Source: Robertmurraya dakarensis (GTDB taxonomy: Bacteria; Bacillota; Bacilli; Bacillales; Cytobacillaceae). From it: DNA of 64,000 bases. Both the position numbers and the translations under genes were made by a program. The stretch lies in assembly GCF_900156875.1 (NCBI RefSeq), contig NZ_LT707409.1:183122-247121 (forward strand), read 5' to 3'. Below, one piece after another: positions 7,715 through 16,361 of this stretch. Within the stretch, counting starts at the first letter, position 1, and the number at the start of each line of letters is the position of its first letter. The notes under the pieces were generated by a model that saw only the letters and a program-made list of their open reading frames with translations, was not told the DNA's origin and searched no databases.

Positions 7715-9220
7715 ATGTTTGTTTATGAAAAACTAGAAGAACTTGCAAAACTACAACCAGAGAAAGTGATTACGACTTATCAAGGAAGAGAAACTTCTTA
7801 TGGGCAATTTTATCAGCAAGCGAAGAATTTAGCTGGCTATTTGCAAGGAAAGGGATATCAAAAAGAAGACATTATCGCTCTTTATCTTCCGAACTCAGAT
7901 TATTTCCTTGTTTGTTATTTTGCTTGTCAGCTCGGTGGTTTTTCAGTAATGCCGATTAATACGAAATTAACAGCTCCAGAAGTTGACTATATTCTGAACC
8001 ATTCAGAGGCAAAGGCGATTATTTATGATGTGCGTTATAACGCTATTTTGGGTAAGCTTGAGTCCACGCTTAGCAGATTCCAAGACAAGATTGAATTAGG
8101 GGGAGATGAGACACTCCGTACAATTTTGGCGGATGACACCATCTCTTATCATAAACCAAGCGTTGAACGTGATGATACAGCAGTTGTATTTTACACATCT
8201 GGAACAACAGGAAAGCCAAAAGGGGTTATGCTTTCTGCTGGAAATGTTCAAGCAATTACGCAAATTTGGTCAGATTCATTGGAAATCACCGCAAATGATT
8301 CTATGCAAATTTCTACCCCTCTTTTCCATTGTGCTGCAGCTCATTGCTTTAGTGTTCCGACGATTTATAGCGGCGGAAAGGTAGTGATTGAAGAGGCTTT
8401 TTCTCCTGAAGGTACACTTGACACGATGGAAAAAGAGAAAGTCACGATCTTCTTCGGAGTTCCTGCGATGTTTAGCATTCTATTAAACACGCCAAAAATG
8501 GAGAAGGTAGATTTATCGAATTTACGATTGTTCACATATGGAGCCGCGCCGATGCCATATGAGTTAGTTCGAAAAATAAAAGCACGCTACCCGAAGGTGA
8601 AAGTGCAGAACCTGTATGGACAAACGGAAAACTCGCCAGGTGCGACAACATTGAAAGATCACTACGCGCTGGAAAAGGTTGGTTCGGTTGGTGAACCATT
8701 GCCGATGACACAAGTACAAGTGGTTGATGAAAATGGAAATCCACTGCCAACAGGGCAAGTTGGAGAAATCATTGTTAAGGGACCGCAAGTGATGAAGGGC
8801 TATTTGAAAAATGAAGAAGCCACCCGCAATACTCTTAAAAATGGCTGGATGTATAGCGGTGACTTAGGACGCTTGGACGAAGATGGATTGTTATACATCG
8901 TGGACCGGAAAAAAGATATGATTATTCGCGGTGGTGAAAACGTCTATCCGGTTGAGGTAGAGGAAGTATTGTATGAGATGGATCAAATTTTAGAGGTGGC
9001 AATCGTAGGTGTTCCGCATGAAGTATATGGGGAGGTTCCTAAGGCATTTGTCGTTGTAAAAGAAGGCCAATCTCTTACAGAAGAAGAGGTCCTAAATTAT
9101 TGCAGAACGAAGCTGGCAAAATATAAGTTACCTGCAGAAGTAGAATTCCTTGATGAACTCCCTCGGAATGCGAGTGGAAAAGTGTTGAAGCACAATTTGA
9201 GAGATAATGCGCGAGTGTAG
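7715..9220 (+). CDS. Acyl-CoA synthetase (AMP-forming fatty/organic acid-CoA ligase)
   Basis: This 501-residue ANL-family enzyme activates a carboxylic acid through an acyl-AMP to its CoA thioester. The phosphate loop YTSGTTGKPKG, the YGQTENSPG core motif, the hinge region YSGDLGRLDEDG, DRKKDMIIRGGENVYP and the catalytic C-terminal lysine in NASGKVLK are all present. The start ATG follows AAAGGAAG. It lies between the regulator and the TRAP binding protein with no terminator, so it probably activates the imported acid. Chain length or aromatic specificity cannot be read from the sequence. Confidence 0.9.
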   Translation: MFVYEKLEELAKLQPEKVITTYQGRETSYGQFYQQAKNLAGYLQGKGYQKEDIIALYLPNSDYFLVCYFACQLGGFSVMPINTKLTAPEVDYILNHSEAKAIIYDVRYNAILGKLESTLSRFQDKIELGGDETLRTILADDTISYHKPSVERDDTAVVFYTSGTTGKPKGVMLSAGNVQAITQIWSDSLEITANDSMQISTPLFHCAAAHCFSVPTIYSGGKVVIEEAFSPEGTLDTMEKEKVTIFFGVPAMFSILLNTPKMEKVDLSNLRLFTYGAAPMPYELVRKIKARYPKVKVQNLYGQTENSPGATTLKDHYALEKVGSVGEPLPMTQVQVVDENGNPLPTGQVGEIIVKGPQVMKGYLKNEEATRNTLKNGWMYSGDLGRLDEDGLLYIVDRKKDMIIRGGENVYPVEVEEVLYEMDQILEVAIVGVPHEVYGEVPKAFVVVKEGQSLTEEEVLNYCRTKLAKYKLPAEVEFLDELPRNASGKVLKHNLRDNARV

Positions 9221-9290
9221 GGAATGCAGTATTTTAAATTTAGTTTTTTGAATATTAAAAATATAAATTGCGATTAGGGGGTCTTTAATC

Positions 9291-10433
9291 ATGAAAAAAA
9301 GAAAGTCATTTCTAACACTTGCTATGGGTGCCATGCTGGCTTTAAGTGCCTGCAGCGGCGGGGGCACAACTTCTACTGATGGCTCATCCTCATCATCAAG
9401 TTCTTCGGGAGAAAATGTTAATTTTCGTGCTTCTTCAGGTGTTTCTGACAAACACTTTTGGGATCGCGGCTTTTTCCAGCCGTTGATTGATCGTGTTGAA
9501 GAGGAGACGAATGGTGGAGTTACATTTGATAAGTTTACAGCGGGTGAACTCGTTGGGCTGGGTACAGAGTATGATGCGCTTCGTCAAGGAACCATCGATG
9601 TAGCGTTCACATTCATGGCGCCGTATGATCCACAGCGTTTTCCATACACAGAGGTTGTAATGCTTCCGTTGCTTGAATCAGATGCGCATATCGCTGCAAC
9701 TGCCATGAGCAATATGATGAAAAGTGACCGAGAAATTCAGGATGGAAAAACCTATTACGAACTTGAATTTGCTGAAAAGGGATTAGTAGCTTTTGCCAAT
9801 CCGCCAACAGAACCATACGTTCTTTCTACGACGGAACAGACATTTGAAAGTGTTGATGATTTTAATAATAAAATACGGATGCGTACAGCATCGCGCGTTC
9901 ATGAGATTCTATCTGAGAACTTAGGGATTACTTCTCTTTCCATGCCGATTACAGATGCTTATGACAGTTTAAGCCGTAATGCCTTGGATGGTATCTTCTA
10001 TAATATACCGGACTGGCAAGCATTCGGGTTTGATGAGTTGATTAAGCATACGATTGTAGGTGCTAACCTAGGACACTTTGTCGGCCATACGGCGATGACG
10101 CAGGAAACATGGGATTCTCTGCCAAAAGAAACACAAGATATCTTTACAAATGCTGCTGAAGAGCTCATTTTCAATGGTGCTGAATTAGCGATGAGTGAAA
10201 CAAAGTTAAATGAAGAAAGCAACCTGGAAAAAGGGGGACAGTTTACACACTTAGATGAATTGAACCCAGAGGTATCTGAACGAATTCAAAAGGCAATGGT
10301 TGATACTTGGATGGACTGGATTGAAAACCTTGAGGGCCAAGGCATAGCTGGAAAAGAAATGGCGATGCTTTGGAGAGATATGCTGGTTGAAGCTGGTGCA
10401 AAATTACCTGAAGAAATTATGAACCTACAATAA
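9291..10433 (+). CDS. TRAP transporter solute-binding lipoprotein (DctP family)
   Basis: This 380-residue exported protein has a Lys-Arg start, a hydrophobic signal and the lipobox LSAC (Cys about residue 21), followed by a Ser/Gly-rich linker. The DctP fold is indicated by FTAGELVGLGTEYDALRQG and MRTASRVHEIL around the conserved Arg that normally holds the ligand carboxylate. It is the extracellular receptor for the permeases encoded next. The operon context suggests a monocarboxylate later coupled to CoA. A strong AGGGGG site lies 8 bases upstream. Confidence 0.9.
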   Translation: MKKRKSFLTLAMGAMLALSACSGGGTTSTDGSSSSSSSSGENVNFRASSGVSDKHFWDRGFFQPLIDRVEEETNGGVTFDKFTAGELVGLGTEYDALRQGTIDVAFTFMAPYDPQRFPYTEVVMLPLLESDAHIAATAMSNMMKSDREIQDGKTYYELEFAEKGLVAFANPPTEPYVLSTTEQTFESVDDFNNKIRMRTASRVHEILSENLGITSLSMPITDAYDSLSRNALDGIFYNIPDWQAFGFDELIKHTIVGANLGHFVGHTAMTQETWDSLPKETQDIFTNAAEELIFNGAELAMSETKLNEESNLEKGGQFTHLDELNPEVSERIQKAMVDTWMDWIENLEGQGIAGKEMAMLWRDMLVEAGAKLPEEIMNLQ

Positions 10434-10519
10434 TAGAAAAAATGGGAGTGGAGCTCAAACGGCTCCATTTCCTTTATCTTAATCGAAAATTTGAGTGTTT
10501 AGAAAAGGAGGCGAAAACA

Positions 10520-11848
10520 TTGTTTGAGAATATCGTAATCATTGTGGTGTTACTGATTTTTTTATACTTGCTGATGATGGGGCAATATATAAGTTCATTG
10601 CTTTTAACGGTCGGTATACTAGGAATCTTTTTATTAGGCGGCTTAGAATTGTTGAATGGCTTTATTCAAAGCGAACCATTTAACCGGACGGCAAGTTATG
10701 CGCTGACAACGATACCGCTATATATTTTGATGGCACAGTTCATCATGCAAGCTGGTATTGTAAAAGATTTATATGGATTATTTTATCGATTATCACGCGG
10801 TCGCCGTAGTGTTTTAAGTGTGTTGACCATTGTTTTGGGAGGCTTGTTAGGAGGGGTGTCTGGTTCTGGTACGGCCACTTCAGCGGCGCTGGGACAAATT
10901 GCTGTTCCTGAGTTAAAAAGGAGAGGATATCCGGATAATTTAGCAGGGACGATTGCCGCATCGGCCGGGTCCTTATCGTCGATCATTCCCCCAAGTATCT
11001 TCTTAATCATTTACGGGGTTGTTGCGCAAATTTCGATTGGACAGTTATTTACTGCAGCGATTATTCCTGGAATCCTGCTCGTTATTGTGTTTTCTTTAAC
11101 GACGATTGCGTATTTGCAAGTTTATAAGAAAAGGATGGAGATCACGACAGGTACGAACGAAACTGCCGCTACGATTGAAGATGAACATACTCCTGTTTCC
11201 CGTTATGTTGTAGTCGTTTTAGCTGGTACGTTAATGATGGCAGCGATTTTTGGCGGGATTTATACGGGATTTTTCACTCCGACTGAAGCGGGAGCTGTAG
11301 GTGCTTTCATTGCCCTCATATTGGCCTTATTATTACGAAAAGTGAACAAGGCGTTCATTAAAGAATCTTTTTCAGAGACAGTTAAAGTCACGGTGATGGC
11401 AATGTTTATTGTCATTGGGGCATCCCTTTTTGGAAGATTTATTTCACTATCATTAGTTCCTCGGAAAATTATTGATTTACTAGGTCCATTAATGGAAACG
11501 CCGCTGTTAGTTCTGGCAATCATCATGTTAATCTATTTCTTCTTATTTATGTTTATTGAAGGAGTTGCGGTAATTTTAATGACGGTTCCGATTATTTCAC
11601 CAATGCTGGATACGATGAACATTGATCCGCTATGGTTTGGGATTATGTTAACGGTTGTTTGTACATTAGGTATGCTTACGCCTCCTGTAGGAATAAGCGT
11701 GTATGTGGTAGGGGGAGTTTCTAATATCCCGATCGAAAGGTTATTCCCTACATCAATGGTGTACGCGGCTGTTGCCATGTTTTTCGTCATTGGAACTTTA
11801 TTAGTTTTTCCAGAATTAGTAACATGGCTGCCAAGTCAGATGAAGTAA
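10520..11848 (+). CDS. TRAP transporter large permease (DctM family)
   Basis: This 442-residue inner-membrane protein has 11-12 hydrophobic segments and is the ion-coupled transport subunit. I chose the TTG at 10520 because AAAGGAGG lies 8 bases upstream and the following residues (LFENIVIIVVLL) enter the first helix at once; the reading frame is open further upstream, but without a site. GGVSGSGTATSAALG and SIIPPSIFLIIYG are typical DctM signatures. It precedes dctQ, so the order is P-M-Q rather than the usual P-Q-M. Confidence 0.9.
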   Translation: MFENIVIIVVLLIFLYLLMMGQYISSLLLTVGILGIFLLGGLELLNGFIQSEPFNRTASYALTTIPLYILMAQFIMQAGIVKDLYGLFYRLSRGRRSVLSVLTIVLGGLLGGVSGSGTATSAALGQIAVPELKRRGYPDNLAGTIAASAGSLSSIIPPSIFLIIYGVVAQISIGQLFTAAIIPGILLVIVFSLTTIAYLQVYKKRMEITTGTNETAATIEDEHTPVSRYVVVVLAGTLMMAAIFGGIYTGFFTPTEAGAVGAFIALILALLLRKVNKAFIKESFSETVKVTVMAMFIVIGASLFGRFISLSLVPRKIIDLLGPLMETPLLVLAIIMLIYFFLFMFIEGVAVILMTVPIISPMLDTMNIDPLWFGIMLTVVCTLGMLTPPVGISVYVVGGVSNIPIERLFPTSMVYAAVAMFFVIGTLLVFPELVTWLPSQMK

Positions 11849-11863
11849 AGGAGGGGATTTTGA

Positions 11864-12364
11864 ATGGAAAGATTGGAAAGATGGACAAAAAAAATGGAGT
11901 TCTTTGGGATGGTCGTTAGCGGCCTATCTATAGCCACTATGATGCTCTTGATTATGACCGATGTGGTCATGCGTAATTTTCTAGATTCACCTATTACGGG
12001 AACGTACGAACTTGTCCAATATTTCTTAATGCCGCTGGCTGTTTTTCCAGCGCTGGCATACACCTACACTTCAGGTGTGCTTCCTAGATTAGGAGAGTTA
12101 GTCTCGAAAATGCCTGGTAAATTTCAAATTTTCAATAAAAATATGATCATCGTCATCGAAATCGTTATTTTTGTCTTGTTAACACTGTACGGTATGAAGT
12201 TTGCTCAAGCAGGTATCGCAGATCGCATGGCGATTCCAGTCAGCGGAAATTTAATCCCTGTGTATCCTGTTTATGTGGTCGTACCATTAGGATTCTTGAG
12301 TGTACTTTGGGTCATCATTCTGGAGAGAGTCAAAGGACTTGTTGGTAATAAAGAGACTGCCTAA
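11864..12364 (+). CDS. TRAP transporter small permease (DctQ family)
   Basis: This 166-residue protein has four hydrophobic helices and the DctQ-type MTDVVMRNFLDSPITGTYEL segment, near the loop that contacts the large subunit. It starts at an ATG behind AAAGGAGGGG, 15 bp after dctM. It completes the three-part transporter and is the last certain gene of the operon that began at 5953. Confidence 0.9.
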   Translation: MERLERWTKKMEFFGMVVSGLSIATMMLLIMTDVVMRNFLDSPITGTYELVQYFLMPLAVFPALAYTYTSGVLPRLGELVSKMPGKFQIFNKNMIIVIEIVIFVLLTLYGMKFAQAGIADRMAIPVSGNLIPVYPVYVVVPLGFLSVLWVIILERVKGLVGNKETA

Positions 12365-12434
12365 GGAAAGTGCTTAATTTAAATTTTAATGAGAGTCGGG
12401 GGTCTGGCTCCGTTGGAGGTTCTTTCTGGGTTTA

Positions 12435-12566
12435 ATGGGAATTCCTCTTATTTTCATTCAGTTCTTAACCATATATGCTGCTAAGAAAATGATGGATGAA
12501 GATGAAAGGCTAGTAATTATTAAACATTTTAATGAGACCACTAAAGGGCCGGACCTGCATCAGTAA
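12435..12566 (+). CDS. Possible small single-helix membrane protein
   Basis: A 43-codon frame has one hydrophobic helix (IPLIFIQFLTIYAA) followed by a charged tail (KKMMDEDERLVIIKHF), a protein-like composition. The only ribosome site (GGAGG) lies 15 bases upstream of the ATG; an in-frame CTG at 12426 would be better spaced. It ends inside the terminator. It may be a real small protein of the TRAP operon or the remnant of a larger gene. Confidence 0.3.
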   Translation: MGIPLIFIQFLTIYAAKKMMDEDERLVIIKHFNETTKGPDLHQ

Positions 12567-12602
12567 ACGTTACTGCGGCGGGGCTGGTCCGCTTTTGTTT
12601 TT
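12548..12602 (+). terminator. Terminator of the acyl-CoA/TRAP operon
   Basis: The CGGACC / GGTCCG stem contains an inner CAGTAA / TTACTG hairpin and is followed by TTTTGTTTTTT. Confidence 0.75.
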
Positions 12603-12657
12603 TGTCTGGCCAAGAAATGAAGAACAATACTATCGATTAAAAATTTTATAAAAAGGA

Positions 12658-12703
12658 TTGACACATTCAGATAAACATATTAATATTATCTCATATTCAA
12701 GAT
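12658..12703 (+). promoter_or_regulatory. Promoter and MhqR-box-like operator of the MarR gene
   Basis: TTGACA (12658-12663) and TAATAT (12681-12686) are 17 bp apart. ATCTCATATTCAAGAT at 12688-12703 overlaps the start region and matches 13 of 16 positions of the palindrome ATCTCGAATTCGAGAT, known as the MhqR operator core of B. subtilis. This suggests that the gene represses itself. Confidence 0.65.
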
Positions 12704-12744
12704 ATTTTAAATAAAGGTAATTAGTTAGGTGAGGTGATGATTCA

Positions 12745-13182
12745 ATGCAAGGAAAATGTAGTAATCAGCCTTATTTACTGTTAATGCAAACATCAAAAGC
12801 GATACAGGAAAGAATCAAAACCGAGTTAGTTCCATATAAGTTAAACCTCACTGAATTTTCTGTATTAGAAGTGCTGCATCTTAAGGGAACCCAAACGATT
12901 CAGCAGGTTGGTCATAGCATTTTAATATCAAGTGGTTCGATGACTTATGTGATAGATAAATTGGAGCAACGAGGCTTGCTGGAAAGAAAGGCTTGTCCTA
13001 ATGATCGTAGGGCCATACATGTATTGCTAACTGAGGACGGAACCAATTTGATGACAGAATTGATGCCTATGCATCAGGAACTGGTAGATGACATGTTTAG
13101 CGATTTGGATCATGAAGAGGCTGAAACAATAGTGAAGCTCTTGGAGAAAGTAAATAGAAAGCCTAGACGTGAATTTATTTGA
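12745..13182 (+). CDS. mhqR: MarR family repressor, MhqR-like
   Basis: This 145-residue winged-helix regulator starts behind GAGGTGATG. The recognition region TIQQVGHSILISSGSMTYV and the wing PNDRRAIHVLLT are clear. In B. subtilis MhqR represses genes that detoxify quinones and other electrophiles. Here an MhqR-box-like palindrome lies in its own promoter and a better one lies in front of the adjacent dioxygenase operon, whose products (dioxygenase, esterase, DoxX, quinone reductase) match the known regulon. The specific name rests on this context. Confidence 0.75.
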   Translation: MQGKCSNQPYLLLMQTSKAIQERIKTELVPYKLNLTEFSVLEVLHLKGTQTIQQVGHSILISSGSMTYVIDKLEQRGLLERKACPNDRRAIHVLLTEDGTNLMTELMPMHQELVDDMFSDLDHEEAETIVKLLEKVNRKPRREFI

Positions 13183-13215
13183 ACAGATGTAATCTATATT
13201 TTTTTATTCTAAAAT

Positions 13216-13231
13216 ATCTCGAATTAGAGAT
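13216..13231. promoter_or_regulatory. MhqR-box operator of the quinone-stress operon
   Basis: ATCTCGAATTAGAGAT is palindromic apart from one base pair and differs at one base from the MhqR core ATCTCGAATTCGAGAT. It lies 34 bp after the regulator and 126 bp before the dioxygenase gene. A second small palindrome, AGAAAATTTTCT, follows near 13256. Confidence 0.7.
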
Positions 13232-13356
13232 TCTTAATTCTAAATTAAATGATTAGAAAATTTTCTCTTTAGGATTGGGGAAAATAAGCAAACTATTATC
13301 ATGATAGATTCATCTGAATTTCTCCGTTTAGGTTTGGAAAAAGGAGTGGATATAAG

Positions 13357-14295
13357 ATGTCAAAGAAGACGATGGGTATACACCATATCACGGCAATTGT
13401 GGGCCATCCTCAAGAAAATGTGGATTTTTATGCGGGTGTTTTGGGGCTGCGCTTAGTCAAACAAACGGTCAACTTTGATGATCCAGGAACTTATCATTTT
13501 TATTTTGGCAATGAAGGCGGGAAACCAGGAACAATTATTACTTTTTTTCCTTGGCCGGATGCTTATCGAGGAAGCATTGGGGATGGTCAAGTAGGGGTCA
13601 CCTCTTATGTTGTCCCTAAAGGTGCACTGCCGTTCTGGGAAAAGAGGCTGGAAAAGTTCAACGTACCATTCACCAAATTAAAACGTTTTGGTGAGAACTA
13701 TTTGGAATTTGATGACCCGCATGGTCTTCATTTGGAATTAGTTGAACGCGAAGAAGGAGAAATAAATAACTGGACCTTTGGAGGAGTAACGCCTGAAGTG
13801 GCGATTAAAGGGTTCGGTGGAGCAACCCTATTATCATCTCAACCTGATCGTACTGCGGAATTGCTAGAAAAAATTATGGACCTTGAAAAAGTCGGCACAG
13901 AAGGAGATTTTATTCGGTACCGTTCCACTGCTGATATCGGAAATATTATAGATTTAAAGTTAACGCCAATTGGACGCGGAAAAATGGGGGTTGGTACGGT
14001 CCACCATATCGCATGGCGAGCAGCAGATGACCAAGATCAGTTGAATTGGAAAAAGCATATTGAAGGAAATGGGTATGGTGTTACACCTGTTCGAGACCGG
14101 AATTACTTTAATGCTATCTACTTTAGAGAGCATGGGGAAATACTATTTGAAATTGCAACAGATCCTCCGGGATTTTCTCATGATGAATCACAAGAAACGA
14201 TGGGCAGCGAGTTAAAATTACCGCATCAGTATGAACCGCATCGAGGCAAAATACAACAAGTTTTACTTCCATTTGAAGTAAGAGAGTTAGATTAA
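13357..14295 (+). CDS. Ring-cleaving dioxygenase of the VOC family (MhqA/MhqO-like)
   Basis: This 312-residue protein has two glyoxalase/VOC modules, each entered by a paired-histidine motif: IHHITAIVG at the N terminus and VHHIAWRA near residue 214. The glutamate in ILFEIATDPPGF completes a His-His-Glu metal site. Bacillus homologues are hydroquinone-linked dioxygenases induced by quinones. The start lies behind AAAAGGAG. It is the first gene of a likely four-gene operon behind an MhqR box. The actual substrate is not shown by the sequence. Confidence 0.85.
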   Translation: MSKKTMGIHHITAIVGHPQENVDFYAGVLGLRLVKQTVNFDDPGTYHFYFGNEGGKPGTIITFFPWPDAYRGSIGDGQVGVTSYVVPKGALPFWEKRLEKFNVPFTKLKRFGENYLEFDDPHGLHLELVEREEGEINNWTFGGVTPEVAIKGFGGATLLSSQPDRTAELLEKIMDLEKVGTEGDFIRYRSTADIGNIIDLKLTPIGRGKMGVGTVHHIAWRAADDQDQLNWKKHIEGNGYGVTPVRDRNYFNAIYFREHGEILFEIATDPPGFSHDESQETMGSELKLPHQYEPHRGKIQQVLLPFEVRELD

Positions 14296-14373
14296 TTTCC
14301 TGAGTGCGGGATGTAAACAAAATGAAAAGACCTTACCTCCTGGAAAGGTTCGAATTTTGAAAGGAGACAAAGT

Positions 14374-14979
14374 ATGAAACATATATTTCAAAAAGGTAAG
14401 AATGATTCAAAGCCAACTTTACTATTGCTGCATGGAACAGGTGGAAATGAATTAGACATGCTGCCGCTTGCAGGACGAGTGGATGATGAAGCATCTATTC
14501 TAAGTGTACGTGGGAATGTTTTGGAAAATGGCATGCCTCGTTTCTTCCGCCGATTAGCTGAAGGAGTGTTTGACGAGGAGGATCTAGTCTTCCGTACGAA
14601 GGAATTATATCAGTTCCTTGATGAAGCGTCACAACAATACAGTTTTGACAGAGGAAATATCGTGGCGATTGGTTATTCCAATGGAGCAAACATTGCTGCA
14701 AGCATGTTGTTTCACTATCAAGATGCACTAAAGGGAGCCATTCTTCATCACCCGATGGTTCCTAGAAGGGGGATTGATCTGCCTGACTTATCAGGAACCT
14801 CCGTGTTTATGGGGGCTGGGACAAACGATCCGATATGCCCAGCAGCAGAATCAACTGAGCTGCAAGCTCTATTAGAAAACGCGAATGCAAAGGTTGAACT
14901 TTATTGGGAAAACAGAGGTCACCAATTAACGATTGAGGAAGTAGACGCTGCCGCACAGTGGTATCGTAAAAACTTTTAA
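14374..14979 (+). CDS. mhqD: Alpha/beta hydrolase, phospholipase/carboxylesterase family (MhqD-like)
   Basis: This 201-residue esterase has the oxyanion motif LLLHGTGGNELD, the nucleophile elbow IGYSNGAN (Ser), the acid in GTNDPICP and the final histidine in NRGHQLT, so the catalytic triad is complete. The start follows AAAGGAG. MhqD of B. subtilis is of this family and under MhqR control, in line with its position between the dioxygenase and the DoxX gene. The physiological ester is unknown. Confidence 0.85.
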   Translation: MKHIFQKGKNDSKPTLLLLHGTGGNELDMLPLAGRVDDEASILSVRGNVLENGMPRFFRRLAEGVFDEEDLVFRTKELYQFLDEASQQYSFDRGNIVAIGYSNGANIAASMLFHYQDALKGAILHHPMVPRRGIDLPDLSGTSVFMGAGTNDPICPAAESTELQALLENANAKVELYWENRGHQLTIEEVDAAAQWYRKNF

Positions 14980-15020
14980 TCAATAAATTATAATAAAAAA
15001 TATTTGGAGGTTACAACATC

Positions 15021-15443
15021 ATGGTAAAACACGAAATTGGCGCATTGATTTTGCGTGTCACATTAGGGGTATTATTCTTCATTCATGGACTTGTTAAGTT
15101 TCAGGGAGGAATTGAGAATACAGTAGGATGGTTTGACAGCATTGGGATCCCAGGATTTATGGCTTATGTCGTTGCTTTGATTGAATTAGTGGGAGGAATT
15201 GCCTTGATCCTAGGAGTGGCAACTAGACTAGTGTCTGCTCTATTAGCCATCATTATGATTGGGGCAATTTTTACAGCGAAATTATCTCTTGGACTATTAG
15301 GAGATGGACAAATGGCTGGTTATGAATTAGATATAGCTTTCTTTGTGATCGCGGTATTTCTTGCCATCAATGGAAGCAAACTATATTCACTTGGAAACTT
15401 AATTTTCAAAAAAGATTTACAAGAGACATCAAAAGCAGCTTAG
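15021..15443 (+). CDS. DoxX family membrane protein (MhqP-like)
   Basis: This 140-residue protein has four hydrophobic helices. The start is marked by GGAGG, and it opens with LRVTLGVLFFIHGLVKFQGG, typical of DoxX proteins. In B. subtilis the MhqR-regulated DoxX protein MhqP is encoded with a dioxygenase, as here. A role in membrane quinone handling is inferred. It is shorter than the DoxX protein encoded at 2238 and not closely similar to it. Confidence 0.8.
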   Translation: MVKHEIGALILRVTLGVLFFIHGLVKFQGGIENTVGWFDSIGIPGFMAYVVALIELVGGIALILGVATRLVSALLAIIMIGAIFTAKLSLGLLGDGQMAGYELDIAFFVIAVFLAINGSKLYSLGNLIFKKDLQETSKAA

Positions 15444-15545
15444 TTCAAAGTATGGAAAATGAATAGTAGAGAAAACTAGGGAGTGACAGTAATGGGATTT
15501 TGGTCCAAACTTTTTGGAAATTCATCAGAAAAGGAGAATGAAAAA

Positions 15546-16157
15546 ATGACAAACGTAAAATTAGCAGTAATTTTCTACAGCATGGGTGGAACAAACTATC
15601 AATTAGCAAAGTGGGCTGAAGAAGGAGCAAAAGAAGCAGGTGCAGAGGTTAAAGTATTAAAAGTGCAGGAATTAGCACCCGATTCCGTCATTGAAGGCAA
15701 TGAAGTTTGGAAAGCGACAGTCAATGCAACGAAGGATGTACCTGTAGCAACTGGAGACGATATTGAATGGGCAGACGCGGTAATCTTTAGTGTGCCAACT
15801 CGTTTTGGAAATATGCCGTCACAAATGAAGCAGTTCCTTGATTTACAAGGTGGACTATGGGCTACCGGTAAGACTGTCAATAAAGTAGTCAGTGCGATGA
15901 CGTCTGCACAAAACCCACATGGTGGTCAGGAAGCTACATTATTATCATTATATACTTCCATGATGCACTGGGGTGCGATTATTGCAACTCCTGGTTACAC
16001 GGATCCGGTCATCTTTGGTGCTGGAGGAAATCCATACGGAACAAGCGTAACAGTGGACCAAGATGGGAAAATGATTGAAGACGTTCAAGCAGCAGTGAAG
16101 CACCAAGCGAAGCGTACGGTTACAGTCGCTGAGTGGGTTAAAAAAGGAAATCAATAA
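15546..16157 (+). CDS. NAD(P)H:quinone oxidoreductase, WrbA type
   Basis: This flavodoxin-fold protein of 203 residues should reduce quinones by two electrons with FMN. FMN-binding signatures are the phosphate loop IFYSMGGTNYQLAKWA, SVPTRFGNMPSQMKQFLD and TSAQNPHGGQEAT. I chose the ATG at 15546, with AAGGAG 9 bases upstream and a product of usual WrbA length. An in-frame ATG at 15492, also with a GGGAGTG site, would add an 18-residue head (MGFWSKLF...) and cannot be excluded. It is the last gene of the MhqR-type cluster. Confidence 0.85.
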   Translation: MTNVKLAVIFYSMGGTNYQLAKWAEEGAKEAGAEVKVLKVQELAPDSVIEGNEVWKATVNATKDVPVATGDDIEWADAVIFSVPTRFGNMPSQMKQFLDLQGGLWATGKTVNKVVSAMTSAQNPHGGQEATLLSLYTSMMHWGAIIATPGYTDPVIFGAGGNPYGTSVTVDQDGKMIEDVQAAVKHQAKRTVTVAEWVKKGNQ

Positions 16158-16171
16158 ATCTTTATCATTCT

Positions 16172-16204
16172 AGGGCCAAGCAATTGTTTGGCTCTTCTTT
16201 TTTT
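16172..16204 (+). terminator. Terminator of the quinone-stress operon
   Basis: The AGGGCCAA / TTGGCTCT stem (with G-T pairing) has a 7-8 base loop and is followed by TCTTTTTTT. Confidence 0.8.
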
Positions 16205-16361
16205 GACTAAGTAATTTAAAAGAACCCACCTCCTCCTAATTGATTTTTTATGAACAAAATTTATGAAATACCCTTATAAAAAGGAAAGTGCTGACGAAAT
16301 TTATAAGGTGTGCAATACAAAACTAGTCAACTTTGAGTAACTTAACATGGGAGAGAAAAGG

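Noticed and set aside
16225-16240. Anti-Shine-Dalgarno-like CACCTCCTCC
   Set aside because: It resembles the 16S rRNA 3' end, but no other rRNA sequence is nearby; chance occurrence.
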